DNA from: Plumapathes pennacea
Lineage: Eukaryota > Cnidaria > Anthozoa > Antipatharia > Myriopathidae
Assembly (NCBI GenBank): GCA_964036295.1
Contig: OZ038472.1
Span: forward strand, 8,516,001 to 8,580,000
Length of the DNA: 64,000 bases
Reading direction: 5' to 3'
Position numbers and translations under genes: made by a program. Numbering within the stretch: position 1 is the first letter of the stretch; every line of letters starts with the position of its first letter. Shown piece by piece: positions 32,676 through 43,536 of this stretch. Below the pieces are notes generated by a model, which did no database searches, had not been told where the DNA came from, and worked only from the letters and a program-made list of their open reading frames with translations.

Positions 32676-35600
32676 TTGAAAAACAAAATAGAATGGTTTA
32701 TTTGGTGGTTTAAAAATGATTTTAGTTTAAAAAGATGGCAAGGGGAGAGCAGAATGAAGCTGCTGTCTAGCTTAGGGCTGGCAAATTCCTTGGGTGACTT
32801 GCATTGCTGGAGTCGTGAGTCGCTGGTACAACGCTTCTCTTGTTTATATGTGAAATTTACTCATAGTAGCTCTTGAGCGCAGTCGTTGCCTGGCATGGAA
32901 GTGAAGAAGTTGTCTGGCATAGTTTGCACTTTTGTTTTTAAAGAGTTCCTATTTTTCGGTAGTTCAGTTTGTACTTGGTGATAGGTGGAAGCAAGGAAGT
33001 GAGGGTTTGGTCTTTGTCTATTTGAGGAGGTCTAATTTTGCATGATGTACAGTTAGTGTTTGGTAATAGCAGTGAACAAGTTTTCTCGAAGAGTGTTCAC
33101 TTGTTTAATTGAGTGATTACCATTCATAAGCTTCTGTACCATATGCAATTCATGATAAGAGTTAACATTGAAAACGGATGCTCAAATAAGTTTTTTGGTG
33201 TGTATCTGTTCTCATGTTCTCATTAGACATACGAGGTACAAGATTTTAATTTTAAGAAAGTAGCATTATAATAGTTTAGAAATGGGCCAGATGTTAAAAG
33301 TAGCAAGTAATATTTATTTAGGAAGTAGTTTTGTTAATATAAAATAATAATAACAATTGTTAAAGGAATAAAAATTAACCGTAACAGTTATAATGTTTGC
33401 AAGTTAAACAAGGTGTACAAATTAAGAGTTCTTAATGGGTCAGAAGCTTTAAATAAGAAGTAATATTTTTAATGTTTTTATTACTAGGAGATAATTATTA
33501 GCAGTTGAAAAACAAAATAGAATGGCTTATTTGGTGCTTTAAAAATGATTTTAGTTTAAAAGGATGGCAAGGGGAGAGCAGAATGAAGCTGCTGTCTAGC
33601 TTAGGGCTGGCAAATTTTCTTGGGTGACTTGCATTGCTGGACTCGTGAGTCGCTGGTACAACGCTTCTCTTGTTTATATGTCAAGTTTACTCATAGTAGC
33701 TCCTGAGCACAGTCGTTGCTTGACATGGAAGTGAAGAAGTTGTCTGGCATAGTTTTCACTTTTGTTTTTTAAGAGTTCCTATTTTTCGGTAGTTCAGTTT
33801 GTACTTGGTGATAGGTGGAAGCAAGGAAGTGAGGGTTTGGTCTTTGTCTATTTGAGGAGGTCTAATTTTGCATGATGTACAGTTAGTGTTTGGTAATAGC
33901 AGTGAACAAGTTTTCTCGAAGAGTGTTCACTTGTTTAATTGAGTGATTACCATTCATAAGCTTCTGTACCATATGCAATTCATGGTAAGAGTTAACATTG
34001 AAAACGGATGCTCAAATAAGTTTTTTGGTGTGTATCTGTTCTCATGTTCTCATTAGACATACGAGGTACAAGATTTTAATTTTAAGGAAGTAGCATTATA
34101 ATACTTTAGAAATGGGCCAGATGTTAAAAGTAGCAAGTAATATTTATTTAGAAATTATTTTTTTAATATAAATTAATAATAACAATTGTTAAAGGAATAA
34201 AAATTAACGGTAAGAGTTAGAATGTTTGCAAGTTTAACAAAGTGTTCAAATTAAGAGTTCTTAATGGGTCAGAAGCTTTAAATAAGAAGTAATATTTTTA
34301 ATGTTTTTATTACTAGGAGATAATTATTAGCAGTTGAAAAACAAAATAGAATGGTTTATTTGGTGCTTTAAAAATGATTTTAGTTTAAAAGGATGGCAAG
34401 GGGAGAGCAGAATGAAGCTGCTGTCTAGCTTAGGGCTGGCAAATTCCTTGGGTGACTTCCATTGCTGGAGTCGTGAGTCGCTGGTACAACGCTTCTCTTG
34501 TTTATATGTGAAGTTTACTCATAGTAGCTCTTGAGCGCAGTCGTTGCCTGGCATGGAAGTGAAGAAGTTGTCTGGCATAGTTTGCACTTTTGTTTTTTAA
34601 GAGTTCCTATTTTTCGGTAGTTCAGTTTGTACTTGGTGATAGGTGGAAGCAAGGAAGTGAGGGTTTGGTCTTTGTCTATTTGAGGAGGTCTAATTTTGCA
34701 TGATGTACAGTTAGTGTTTGGTAATAGCAGTGAACAAGTTTTCTCGAAGAGTGTTCACTTGTTTAATTGAGTGATTACCATTCATAAGCTTCTGTACCAT
34801 ATGCAATTCATGATAAGAGTTAACATTGAAAACGGATGCTCAAATAAGTTTTTTGGTGTGTATCTGTTCTCATGTTCTCATTAGACATACGAGGTACAAG
34901 ATTTTAATTTTAAGAAAGTAGCATTATAATAGTTTAGAAATGGGCCAGATGTTAAAAGTAGCAAGTAATATTTATTTAGGAAGTAGTTTTGTTAATATAA
35001 AATAATAATAACAATTGTTAAAGGAATAAAAATTAACCGTAACAGTTATAATGTTTGCAAGTTAAACAAGGTGTACAAATTAAGAGTTCTTAATGGGTCA
35101 GAAGCTTTAAATAAGAAGTAATATTTTTAATGTTTTTATTACTAGGAGATAATTATTAGCAGTTGAAAAACAAAATAGAATGGCTTATTTGGTGCTTTAA
35201 AAATGATTTTAGTTTAAAAGGATGGCAAGGGGAGAGCAGAATGAAGCTGCTGTCTAGCTTAGGGCTGGCAAATTTTCTTGGGTGACTTGCATTGCTGGAC
35301 TCGTGAGTCGCTGGTACAACGCTTCTCTTGTTTATATGTCAAGTTTACTCATAGTAGCTCCTGAGCACAGTCGTTGCTTGGCATGGAAGTGAAGAAGTTG
35401 TCTGGCATAGTTTTCACTTTTGTTTTTTAAGAGTTCCTATTTTTCGGTAGTTCAGTTTGTACTTGGTGATAGGTGGAAGCAAGGAAGTGAGGGTTTGGTC
35501 TTTGTCTATTTGAGGAGGTCTAATTTTGCATGATGTACAGTTAGTGTTTGGTAATAGCAGTGAACAAGTTTTCTCGAAGAGTGTTCACTTGTTTAATTGA

Positions 35601-37650
35601 GTGATTACCATTCATAAGCTTCTGTACCATATGCAATTCATGGTAAGAGTTAACATTGAAAACGGATGCTCAAATAAGTTTTTTGGTGTGTATCTGTTCT
35701 CATGTTCTCATTAGACATACGAGGTACAAGATTTTAATTTTAAGGAAGTAGCATTATAATACTTTAGAAATGGGCCAGATGTTAAAAGTAGCAAGTAATA
35801 TTTATTTAGAAATTATTTTTTTAATATAAATTAATAATAACAATTGTTAAAGGAATAAAAATTAACGGTAAGAGTTAGAATGTTTGCAAGTTTAACAAAG
35901 TGTTCAAATTAAGAGTTCTTAATGGGTCAGAAGCTTTAAATAAGAAGTAATATTTTTAATGTTTTTATTACTAGGAGATAATTATTAGCAGTTGAAAAAC
36001 AAAATAGAATGGTTTATTTGGTGCTTTAAAAATGATTTTAGTTTAAAAGGATGGCAAGGGGAGAGCAGAATGAAGCTGCTGTCTAGCTTAGGGCTGGCAA
36101 ATTCCTTGGGTGACTTCCATTGCTGGAGTCGTGAGTCGCTGGTACAACGCTTCTCTTGTTTATATGTGAAGTTTACTCATAGTAGCTCTTGAGCGCAGTC
36201 GTTGCCTGGCATGGAAGTGAAGAAGTTGTCTGGCATAGTTTGCACTTTTGTTTTTTAAGAGTTCCTATTTTTCGGTAGTTCAGTTTGTACTTGGTGATAG
36301 GTGGAAGCAAGGAAGTGAGGGTTTGGTCTTTGTCTATTTGAGGAGGTCTAATTTTGCATGATGTACGGTTAGTGTTTGGTAATAGCAGTGAACAAGTTTT
36401 CTCGAAGAGTGTTCACTTGTTTAATTGAGTGATTACCATTCATAAACTTCTGTACCATATGCAATTCATGATAAGAGTTAGCATTGAAAACGGATGTTCA
36501 AATAAGTTTTTTGGTGTGTATCTGTTCTCATGTTCTCATTAGACATACGAGGTACAAGATTTTAATTTTAAGGAAGTAGCATTATAATACTTTAGAAATG
36601 GGCCAGATGTTAAAAGTAGCAAGTAATATTTATTTAGGAAGTAGTTTTGTTAATATAAAATAATAATAACAATTGTTAAAGGAATAAAAATTAACCGTAA
36701 CAGTTATAATGTTTGCAAGTTAAACAAGGTGTACAAATTAAGAGTTCTTAATGGGTCAGAAGCTTTAAATAAGAAGTAATATTTTTAATGTTTTTATTAC
36801 TAGGAGATAATTATTAGCAGTTGAAAAACAAAATAGAATGGTTTATTTGGTGCTTTAAAAATGATTTTAGTTTAAAAGGATGGCAAGGGGAGAGCAGAAT
36901 GAAGCTGCTGTCTAGCTTAGGGCTGGCAAATTTTCTTGGGTGACTTGCATTGCTGGACTCGTGAGTCGCTGGTACAACGCTTCTCTTGTTTATATGTCAA
37001 GTTTACTCATAGTAGCTCCTGAGCACAGTCGTTGCTTGGCATGGAAGTGAAGAAGTTGTCTGGCATAGTTTTCACTTTTGTTTTTTAAGAGTTCCTATTT
37101 TTCGGTAGTTCAGTTTGTACTTGGTGATAGGTGGAAGCAAGGAAGTGAGGGTTTGGTCTTTGTCTATTTGAGGAGGTCTTATTTTGCATGATGTACAGTT
37201 AGTGTTTGGTAATAGCAGTGAACAAGTTTTCTCGAAGAGTGTTCACTTGTTTAATTGAGTGATTACCATTCATAAGCTTCTGTACTATATGCAATTCATG
37301 GTAAGAGTTAACATTGAAAACGGATGCTCAAATAAGTTTTTTGGTGTGTATCTGTTCTCATGTTCTCATTAGACATACGAGGTACAAGATTTTAATTTTA
37401 AGGAAGTAGCATTATAATACTTTAGAAATGGGCCAGATGTTAAAAGTAGGAAGTAATATTTATTTAGGAAGTAGTTTTGTTAATATAAAATGATAATAAC
37501 AATTGTTAAAGGAATAAAAATTAACCGTAACAGTTATAATGTTTGCAAGTTAAACAAGGTGTACAAATTAAGAGTTCTTAATGGGTCAGAAGCTTTAAAT
37601 AAGAAGTAATATTTTTAATGTTTTTACTACTAGGAGATAATTATTAGCAG
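32676..37650 (+). repeat. Higher-order repeat, 1,658 bp dimer
   Basis: Within this part, alternate monomers are nearly identical while neighbours differ. The segment starting at 34334 recurs at 35992, exactly 1,658 bp on, with no difference I can see for several hundred bases; a slightly older version starts at 32676. Diagnostic variants: CTTCCATTGCTGGAGTCG at about 34457 and 36115, GAAATTATTTTTTTAA at about 34152 and 35810, and CCGTAACAGTTATAATG at about 33379, 35037 and 36695. Monomer lengths alternate 830/828. After about 36.55 kb the alternation fades. Confidence 0.85.
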
Positions 37651-39947
37651 TTGAAAAACAAAATAGAATGGTTTATTTGGTGCTTTAAAAATGATTTTAG
37701 TTTAAAAGGATGGCAAGGGGAGAGCAGAATGAAGCTCCTGTCTAGCTTAGGGCTGGCAAATTTTCTTGGGTGACTTGCATTGCTGGACTCGTGAGTCGCT
37801 GGTACAACGCTTCTCTTGTTTATATGTCAAGTTTACTCATAGTAGCTCCTGAGCACAGTCGTTGCTTGGCATGGAAGTGAAGAAGTTGTCTGGCATAGTT
37901 TGCACTTTTGTTTTTCAAAAGTTCCTATTTTTCGGTAGTTCAGTTTGTACTTGGTGATAGGTGGAAGCAAGGAAGTGAGGTTTTGGTCTTTGTCTATTTG
38001 AGGAGCTCTTATTTTGCATGATGTACAGTTAGTGTTTGGTAATAGCAGTGAAGAAGTTTTCTCGAAGAGTGTTCACTTGTTTAATTGAGTGATTACCATT
38101 CATAAGCATCTGTACCATATGCAATTCATGGTAAGAGTTAACATTGAAAACGGACGTTCGAATAAGTTTGTTGGTGTGCATCTGTCCTCATGTTCTCATT
38201 AGACATACGAGGTACAAGATTTTAATTTGAAGAAAGTAGCATTATAATACTTTAGAAATGGGCCAGATGTTATAAATAGGAAGTAATATTTATTTAGGAA
38301 GTAGTTTTGTTAATATAAAATAATTATAACAATTGTTAAAGGAATAAAAATTAACGGTAACAGTTAGAATGTTTGCAAGTTAAACAAGGTGTACAAATTA
38401 AGAGTTCTTAATGGGTCAGAAGCTTTAAATAAGAAGTAATATTTTTAATGTTTTTATTACTAGGAAATAATTATTAGCAGTTGAAAAACAAAATAGAATG
38501 GTTTATTTGGTGGTTTAAAAATGATTTTAGTTTAAAGGCATGGAGAGGGGAGAGCAGAATGAAGCTGCTGTCTAGCTTAGGGCTGGCAAATTTCCTTGGG
38601 TGACTTGCATTGCTGGACTCATGAGTCGCTGCTACAACGCTTCTCTTGTTTGTATGTGAAGTTTACTCATAGTAGCTTTTGAGCGCAGTCGTTGCCTCGC
38701 ATGGAAGTGAGGAAGTTGTCTGGCATAGTTTGCACTTTTGTTTTTCAAAAGTTCCTATTTTTCGGTAGTTTACTTTGTACTTGGTGATAGGTGGAAGCAA
38801 GGAAGTGAGGGTCTGGTCTTTGTCTATTTGAGGAGCTCTTATTTTGCATGATGTACAGTTAGTGTTTGGTAATAGCAGTGAACAAGTTTTCTCGAAGAGT
38901 GTTCACTTGTTTAATTGAGTGATTACCATTCATAAGCTTCTGTACTATATGCAATTCATGGTAAGAGTTAACATTGAAAACGGATGCTCGAATAAGTTTG
39001 TTGGTGTGCATCTGTTCTCATGTTCTCATTAGACATACGAGGTACAAGATTTTAATTTGAAGAAAGTAGCATTATAATACTTTAGAAATGGGCCAGATGT
39101 TATAAATAGCAAGTAATATTTATTTAGGAAGTAGTTTTGTTAATATAAAATAATAATAACAATTGTTAAAGGAATAAAAATTAACGGTAACAGTTAGAAT
39201 GTTTGCAAGTTAAAGAAAGTGTACAAATTAAGAGTTCTTAATGGGTCAGAAGCTTTAAATAAGAAGTAATATTTTTAATGTTTTTATTACTAGGAAATAA
39301 TTATTAGCAGTTGAAAAACAAAATAGGATGGTTTATTTGGTGGTTTAAAAATGATTTTAGTTTAAAAGGATGGCAAGGGGAGAGCAGAATGAAGCTTCTG
39401 TCTAGCTTAGGGCTGGCAAATTTCCTTGGGTGACTTGCATTGCTGGACTCGTGAGTCGCTGCTACAGCGCTTCTCTTGTTTATATGTGAAGTTTACTCAT
39501 AGTAGCTTTTGAGCGCAGTCGTTGCCTGGCATGGAAGTGAGGAAGTTGTCTGGCATAGTTTGCACTTTTGTTTTTCAAAAGTTCCTATTTTTCGGTAGTT
39601 CAGTTTGTACTTGGTGATAGGTGGAAGCAAGGAAGTGAGGGTCTGGTCCTTGTCTATTTGAGGAGGTCTTATTGCTTGTGACGACACAAGCTTTAAATTG
39701 GAACGATTTTTTTTTTATTTTTATTTTTCTGGGTTAGACAGATGCATGCGGTGATTGGTTCATATTATCATGTGATTTGTGATGACGTTGTGATCAAGTG
39801 ACTTGGCGGGCGAGCAGTTTCGCCATTTTGAAGACAGCAAGTTGCTTGCCTTAGTTGGCTCTGTGGATTATTTTATGGACCGCTCATCTTACTTACAAAC
39901 GCATACGCCGGCTGCGGTAGACCCATACTAAATTTCATTGAGCGGTT

Positions 39948-40163
39948 TTGGCTTGGGTCGGTCCGTTCAGCCTCAAAAACCATATTGAAAGCCATGAAAG
40001 CAAATGCAATGAACTTATCAATGAACTGCATAACTATGCACAACTGTACAGAAATGTACGAAGAATCTGATATCCAGAACCTGGAGAACTTGAAGGAACA
40101 AGCTGAACGAAGGCGCTCGAGATACAAAGACGAGAACCTGTGTAAAGACGGCGATTCTTGACA
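39948..40163 (+). pseudogene. Decayed coding fragment, basic/coiled-coil
   Basis: One frame reads FSLKNHIESHESKCNELINE and continues to a stop at about 40070. The adjacent frame then continues with IQNLENLKEQAERRRSRYKD and stops at 40161. The pair looks like one ancestral charged, helical coding region with a frameshift. Family not recognised. The fragment lies within the satellite insertion and may belong with the 2A-like frame further right. Confidence 0.3.
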
Positions 40164-40287
40164 AGCGCTTGATAGCGGATTATATGGAACTGTTTAGTAT
40201 GAGGGTGAACTTGAAGGTACTTTGTATTCTTTTGCTTTGTATTATTCTTGCTGATACAAGTAAAGCGTCAGAAAATCTGACTTTTGT

Positions 40288-40581
40288 TTGGAATCAAAAT
40301 TTCACTCTGCGTGCATTTATGTTGTTGTTGCGACATTTTGGCTCGGTGCCATGAAGGTCAAACAATCAGTGGAACAGATGGCGTTATTATTTGAAAATTG
40401 GGAAATGGCTGAGGAAAAAGTGACCGTTGGTAGATCTTGCTTTGCTCAGTTTTATTGTATACCCACAAATGTTTATGTGAAAGAAAACCGAAGTCCTCCA
40501 AGACGAAGTCGTGAGCCAAGCCACGTACCATTGAATTACCTTTCACGCATTTTGAACAAGAGTAGAAAAGCAGGCGACTAA
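40288..40581 (+). pseudogene. 97-residue ORF, unknown
   Basis: A frame inside the satellite insertion with a Lys/Arg-rich C-terminal third (SPPRRSREPSHV). No motif recognised. The overlapping frame at 40169-40354 contains a hydrophobic run resembling a signal peptide (LKVLCILLLCIILADTSKAS), but it stops soon after. Probably decayed coding sequence of the inserted element. Confidence 0.2.
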
Positions 40582-40839
40582 TACAAGAATACATTTCAAA
40601 GAATGTCCCAAAGTCGTCAAAAGTTCATGATTATACTCGAGCTTACGTACTTCACAATGCTAATGCGTTCCGTGAACGTGCATGTAAACAACATGGAAAC
40701 AATAAAAAGCCACAGATGGAAATGGAAAGAGAAAATTAGGATCACTAAACCATCGCTGCGAGAAAGCTAGAAGCTCAAAAAGAAGATTGCCAAAAGTAAC
40801 CGAGGTGCTAAGATACGTTTGTATTTTAAAATGTGTTAA

Positions 40840-41008
40840 AACACAGGCATTGCAAGATCAGACGTATTCAGAAATCAAAATCACAGAACCAAGTACAATG
40901 TGTTTTCTCTGTCAAGGGATATAGAAAAAAATTCCGGTCCTTCAGTTGTTGATCCAAACAAAACGATCATCGGTTGGCTTTCTGGATGCACGGAAGCCAT
41001 ACTTTAAG
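40840..41008 (+). pseudogene. Degenerate 2A-like frame
   Basis: A 55-codon open frame contains DIEKNSGP at 40918-40941. The 2A ribosome-skipping consensus is D(V/I)ExNPGP; here the first Pro of NPGP is Ser, which would be expected to abolish skipping. The context YNVFSLSRDIEKNSGP followed by DPNKTI resembles 2A segments I recall from large mobile-element-associated proteins of cnidarians. The frame stops 22 codons after the motif. Upstream, 40617-40727 has another coding-like stretch (AFRERACKQHGNNKK). Confidence 0.45.
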
Positions 41009-41232
41009 AGCGATTTTGGCTTGCATTGTTTTTAAGCGTCGGAAGACTTGAAAATAGCCGTACACAAATGCTTGATGTGTTACCAGCGGGACCCCCGTAA
41101 AGTACGAAGGGTTGTGTTTTGCAAATGCTCGATTATAGATACCGCTTCAACCAATGTATCTGTGTTCTGAGCAATATTTGTGTGAAAGAACATCGAATAA
41201 GTAGTAGAAGACGTGTCGAAACTTGATAGAAC

Positions 41233-41607
41233 TTGAACTTTTCCCTGCGGGCAGAGCGTCTCCCTTTGTCGGAAACTCTGCGGCTTTGTGTAACGCGCGG
41301 CGTATACGAACAGTCGGCGTTTAACTTCGTTTTGCGTGCAGTAAAGGTTCTTTGTTTATTGTCTGAGGATAATGAATTACTAATAGGATTGAGGCAAATA
41401 TCACGCGAGATTAAGATACAAGATCTGTCAATGAAATGTCACGAGCATAATATCATAGAACGGGGAATCACGAATCATCAGCTACTTAGCTTTCACTCAC
41501 GCCGCTTTAACAAAAGCAGGAAAGACCGGCAGGCGATTACATCGAGAATATTTGTCACTGAATACCTCGAAGTCTTCAAGGTTGATATCCGACTATCCGA
41601 GCCGTAA
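41233..41607 (+). pseudogene. 124-residue ORF, unknown
   Basis: The longest frame in the satellite insertion. It starts MNFSLRAERLPLSETLRLCV and ends LSEP. The middle is hydrophobic and the rest mixed charged. No domain recognised. Given the surrounding broken frames it is more likely a remnant than an active gene. Confidence 0.25.
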
Positions 41608-41833
41608 TTGTTCGCTCCACAAGCCCGTGATGCACGCCTTTGTTGTCACGGTATTCAAACGTCTGCAGCTTCCGATAGAGATTAATTTCGTATCGACCCA
41701 GAATTTTGCGTTAAAGCTTAATGCATAGCAGTCTTGAACATATTAGTGATCAGACTTGTACATGTAGGATGCGTAACGTCTGAGATGGCTTTTTCATACG
41801 AAGTAATTTCATCATGGGAAGTGTCATGTTTTA

Positions 41834-42167
41834 GGCCCCGTCCACACCTACGCCGGATAAATTTGAAAACGCAACTTTATTCTTACGGTTAGGAAAACGC
41901 TCTTCAAAGTGGATAAATTTGAAAACGCCTGCTTTGCGTTTTGGTGTGGACGAAAAACATTTTGAAAACGGAACTTTTCGAAAACCCTGACTCGCGTGGT
42001 CACATCAAGTGGTTTCAAAGATTGTCAGGGACGTTTGTAGAGCAATAACAATACATTTGGGCCCGGAAACATTTTATCCGTTTTCCAGTGTGGACGGAAA
42101 ACATTTCTTGCGTTTTCAGAGTGAAAGTTGCGTTTTCAAATTTATCCGGCGTAGTGTGGACGGGGCC
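41834..42167. mobile_element. PIF/Harbinger-like MITE
   Basis: Terminal inverted repeats of about 44 bp start GGCCCCGTCCACAC and continue through GCCGGATAAATTTGAAAACG at both ends, with one indel. They are flanked by TTA on each side (41831-41833 and 42168-42170), the 3 bp TWA target duplication of PIF/Harbinger elements. The interior has further GTGTGGACG and GCGTTTTC words and no frame. Nested inside the satellite insertion. Confidence 0.85.
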
Positions 42168-43525
42168 TTAATGTGCTACAGCTACTTGAACATGATGCAC
42201 ACGCTGGGAAGATGAGATAAGGCTATTACGCTGTCTTACAGCTACTTAAGATGTCGGGTATTCCCCAGTCAATCCCATTACAAAATGACAACACAGTTCC
42301 TCCACAAAACATGTCAGCTTGAAAATTCACTCAACAAGGTTGCCAGGTTGTATAGAAAGCGTCACACAAGTACTGTCACGTGCATCGGAAAGCAATGGAA
42401 ACTGGGCTGTTGCAAACGAAGAATATTCCTACGGGGCCTTCGATAATTGTTTTCTCTCAATTATTATAATACACTTTTTCGTGAATATCTGTTTGACCAA
42501 AATTAGAAGAAAAGAGGGCAAGAAAAATAAAGGGAGCTCTTGGATCCGTCATTTGCAAAAACTGACTCGGCTATAATATCTTTTGCATATAAACGCACGA
42601 CAAAAGTTCCTCTCCCGGGACCCCGCGTGTCTCTAATCATTGTACTAATGACGTCACAAGCGCACTGGCCACGGGCCTGTCTTGTTTTGCATGATGTACA
42701 GTTAGTGTTTGGTAATAGCAGTGAACAAGTTTTCCCGAAGAGTGTTCACTTGTTTAATTGAGTGATTACCATTCATAAGCTTCTGTACCATATGCAATTG
42801 ATGGTAAGAGTTAACATTGAAAACGGATGCTTGAATAAGTTTGTTGGTGTGCATCTGTTCTCATGTTCTCATTAGACATACGAGGTAAAACATTTTAATT
42901 TGAAGAAAGTAGCATTATAATACTTTAGAAATGGGCCAGATGTTATAAATAGCAAGTAATATTTATTTAGGAAGTAGTTTTGTTAATATAAAATAATAAT
43001 AACAATTGTTAAAGGAATAAAAATTAACGGTAACAGTTAGAATGTTTGCAAGTTAAAGAAAGTGTACAAATTAAGAGTTCTTAATGGGTCAGAAGCTTTA
43101 AATAAGAAGTAATAATTTTAATGTTTTTATTACTAGGAAATAATTATTAGCAGTTGAAAAACAAAATAGAATGGTTTATTTGGTGGTTTAAAAATGATTT
43201 TAGTTTAAAAGGATGGCAAGGGGAGAGCAGACTGAAGCTTCTGTCTAGCTTAGGGCTGGCAAATTTCCTTGGGTGACTTGCATTGCTGGACTCGTGAGTC
43301 GCTGCTACAAGGCTTCTCTTGTTTATATGTGAAGTTTACTCATAGTAGCTTTTGAGCGCAGTCGTTGGCTGGCATGGAAGTGAGGAAGTTGTGTGGCATA
43401 GTTTGCACTTTTGTTTTTCAAAAGTTCCTATTTTTCGGTAGTTCAGTTTGTACTTGGTGATAGGTGGAAGCAAGGAAGTGAGGGTCTGGTCTTTGTCTAT
43501 TTGAGGAGGTCTTATTTTGCATGAT

Positions 43526-43536
43526 GTAAGATGGTA
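43526..43536. other. 100 bp deletion junction in S monomer
   Basis: The landmark GCATGATGTAAG is joined directly to GATGGTAAGAG. The spacing to the next landmark is 730 bp instead of 830. The hairpin region of this monomer is therefore missing. Confidence 0.85.

Larger units (their letters stand above)
39674..42678. mobile_element. 3.0 kb insertion in satellite S
   Basis: An S monomer is split here; satellite sequence resumes at the right in register. The flanks are GTCTTATT (39666-39673) and GTCTTGTT (42679-42686), an 8 bp direct repeat with one mismatch, as made by hAT- or P-like transposases. GCTTGTGACG at 39674-39683 is inverted at 42652-42661, but the right end carries 17 extra bases, so the termini are not perfectly symmetric. 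The interior has decayed frames, a nested MITE and no recognisable transposase. Class uncertain. Confidence 0.7.
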
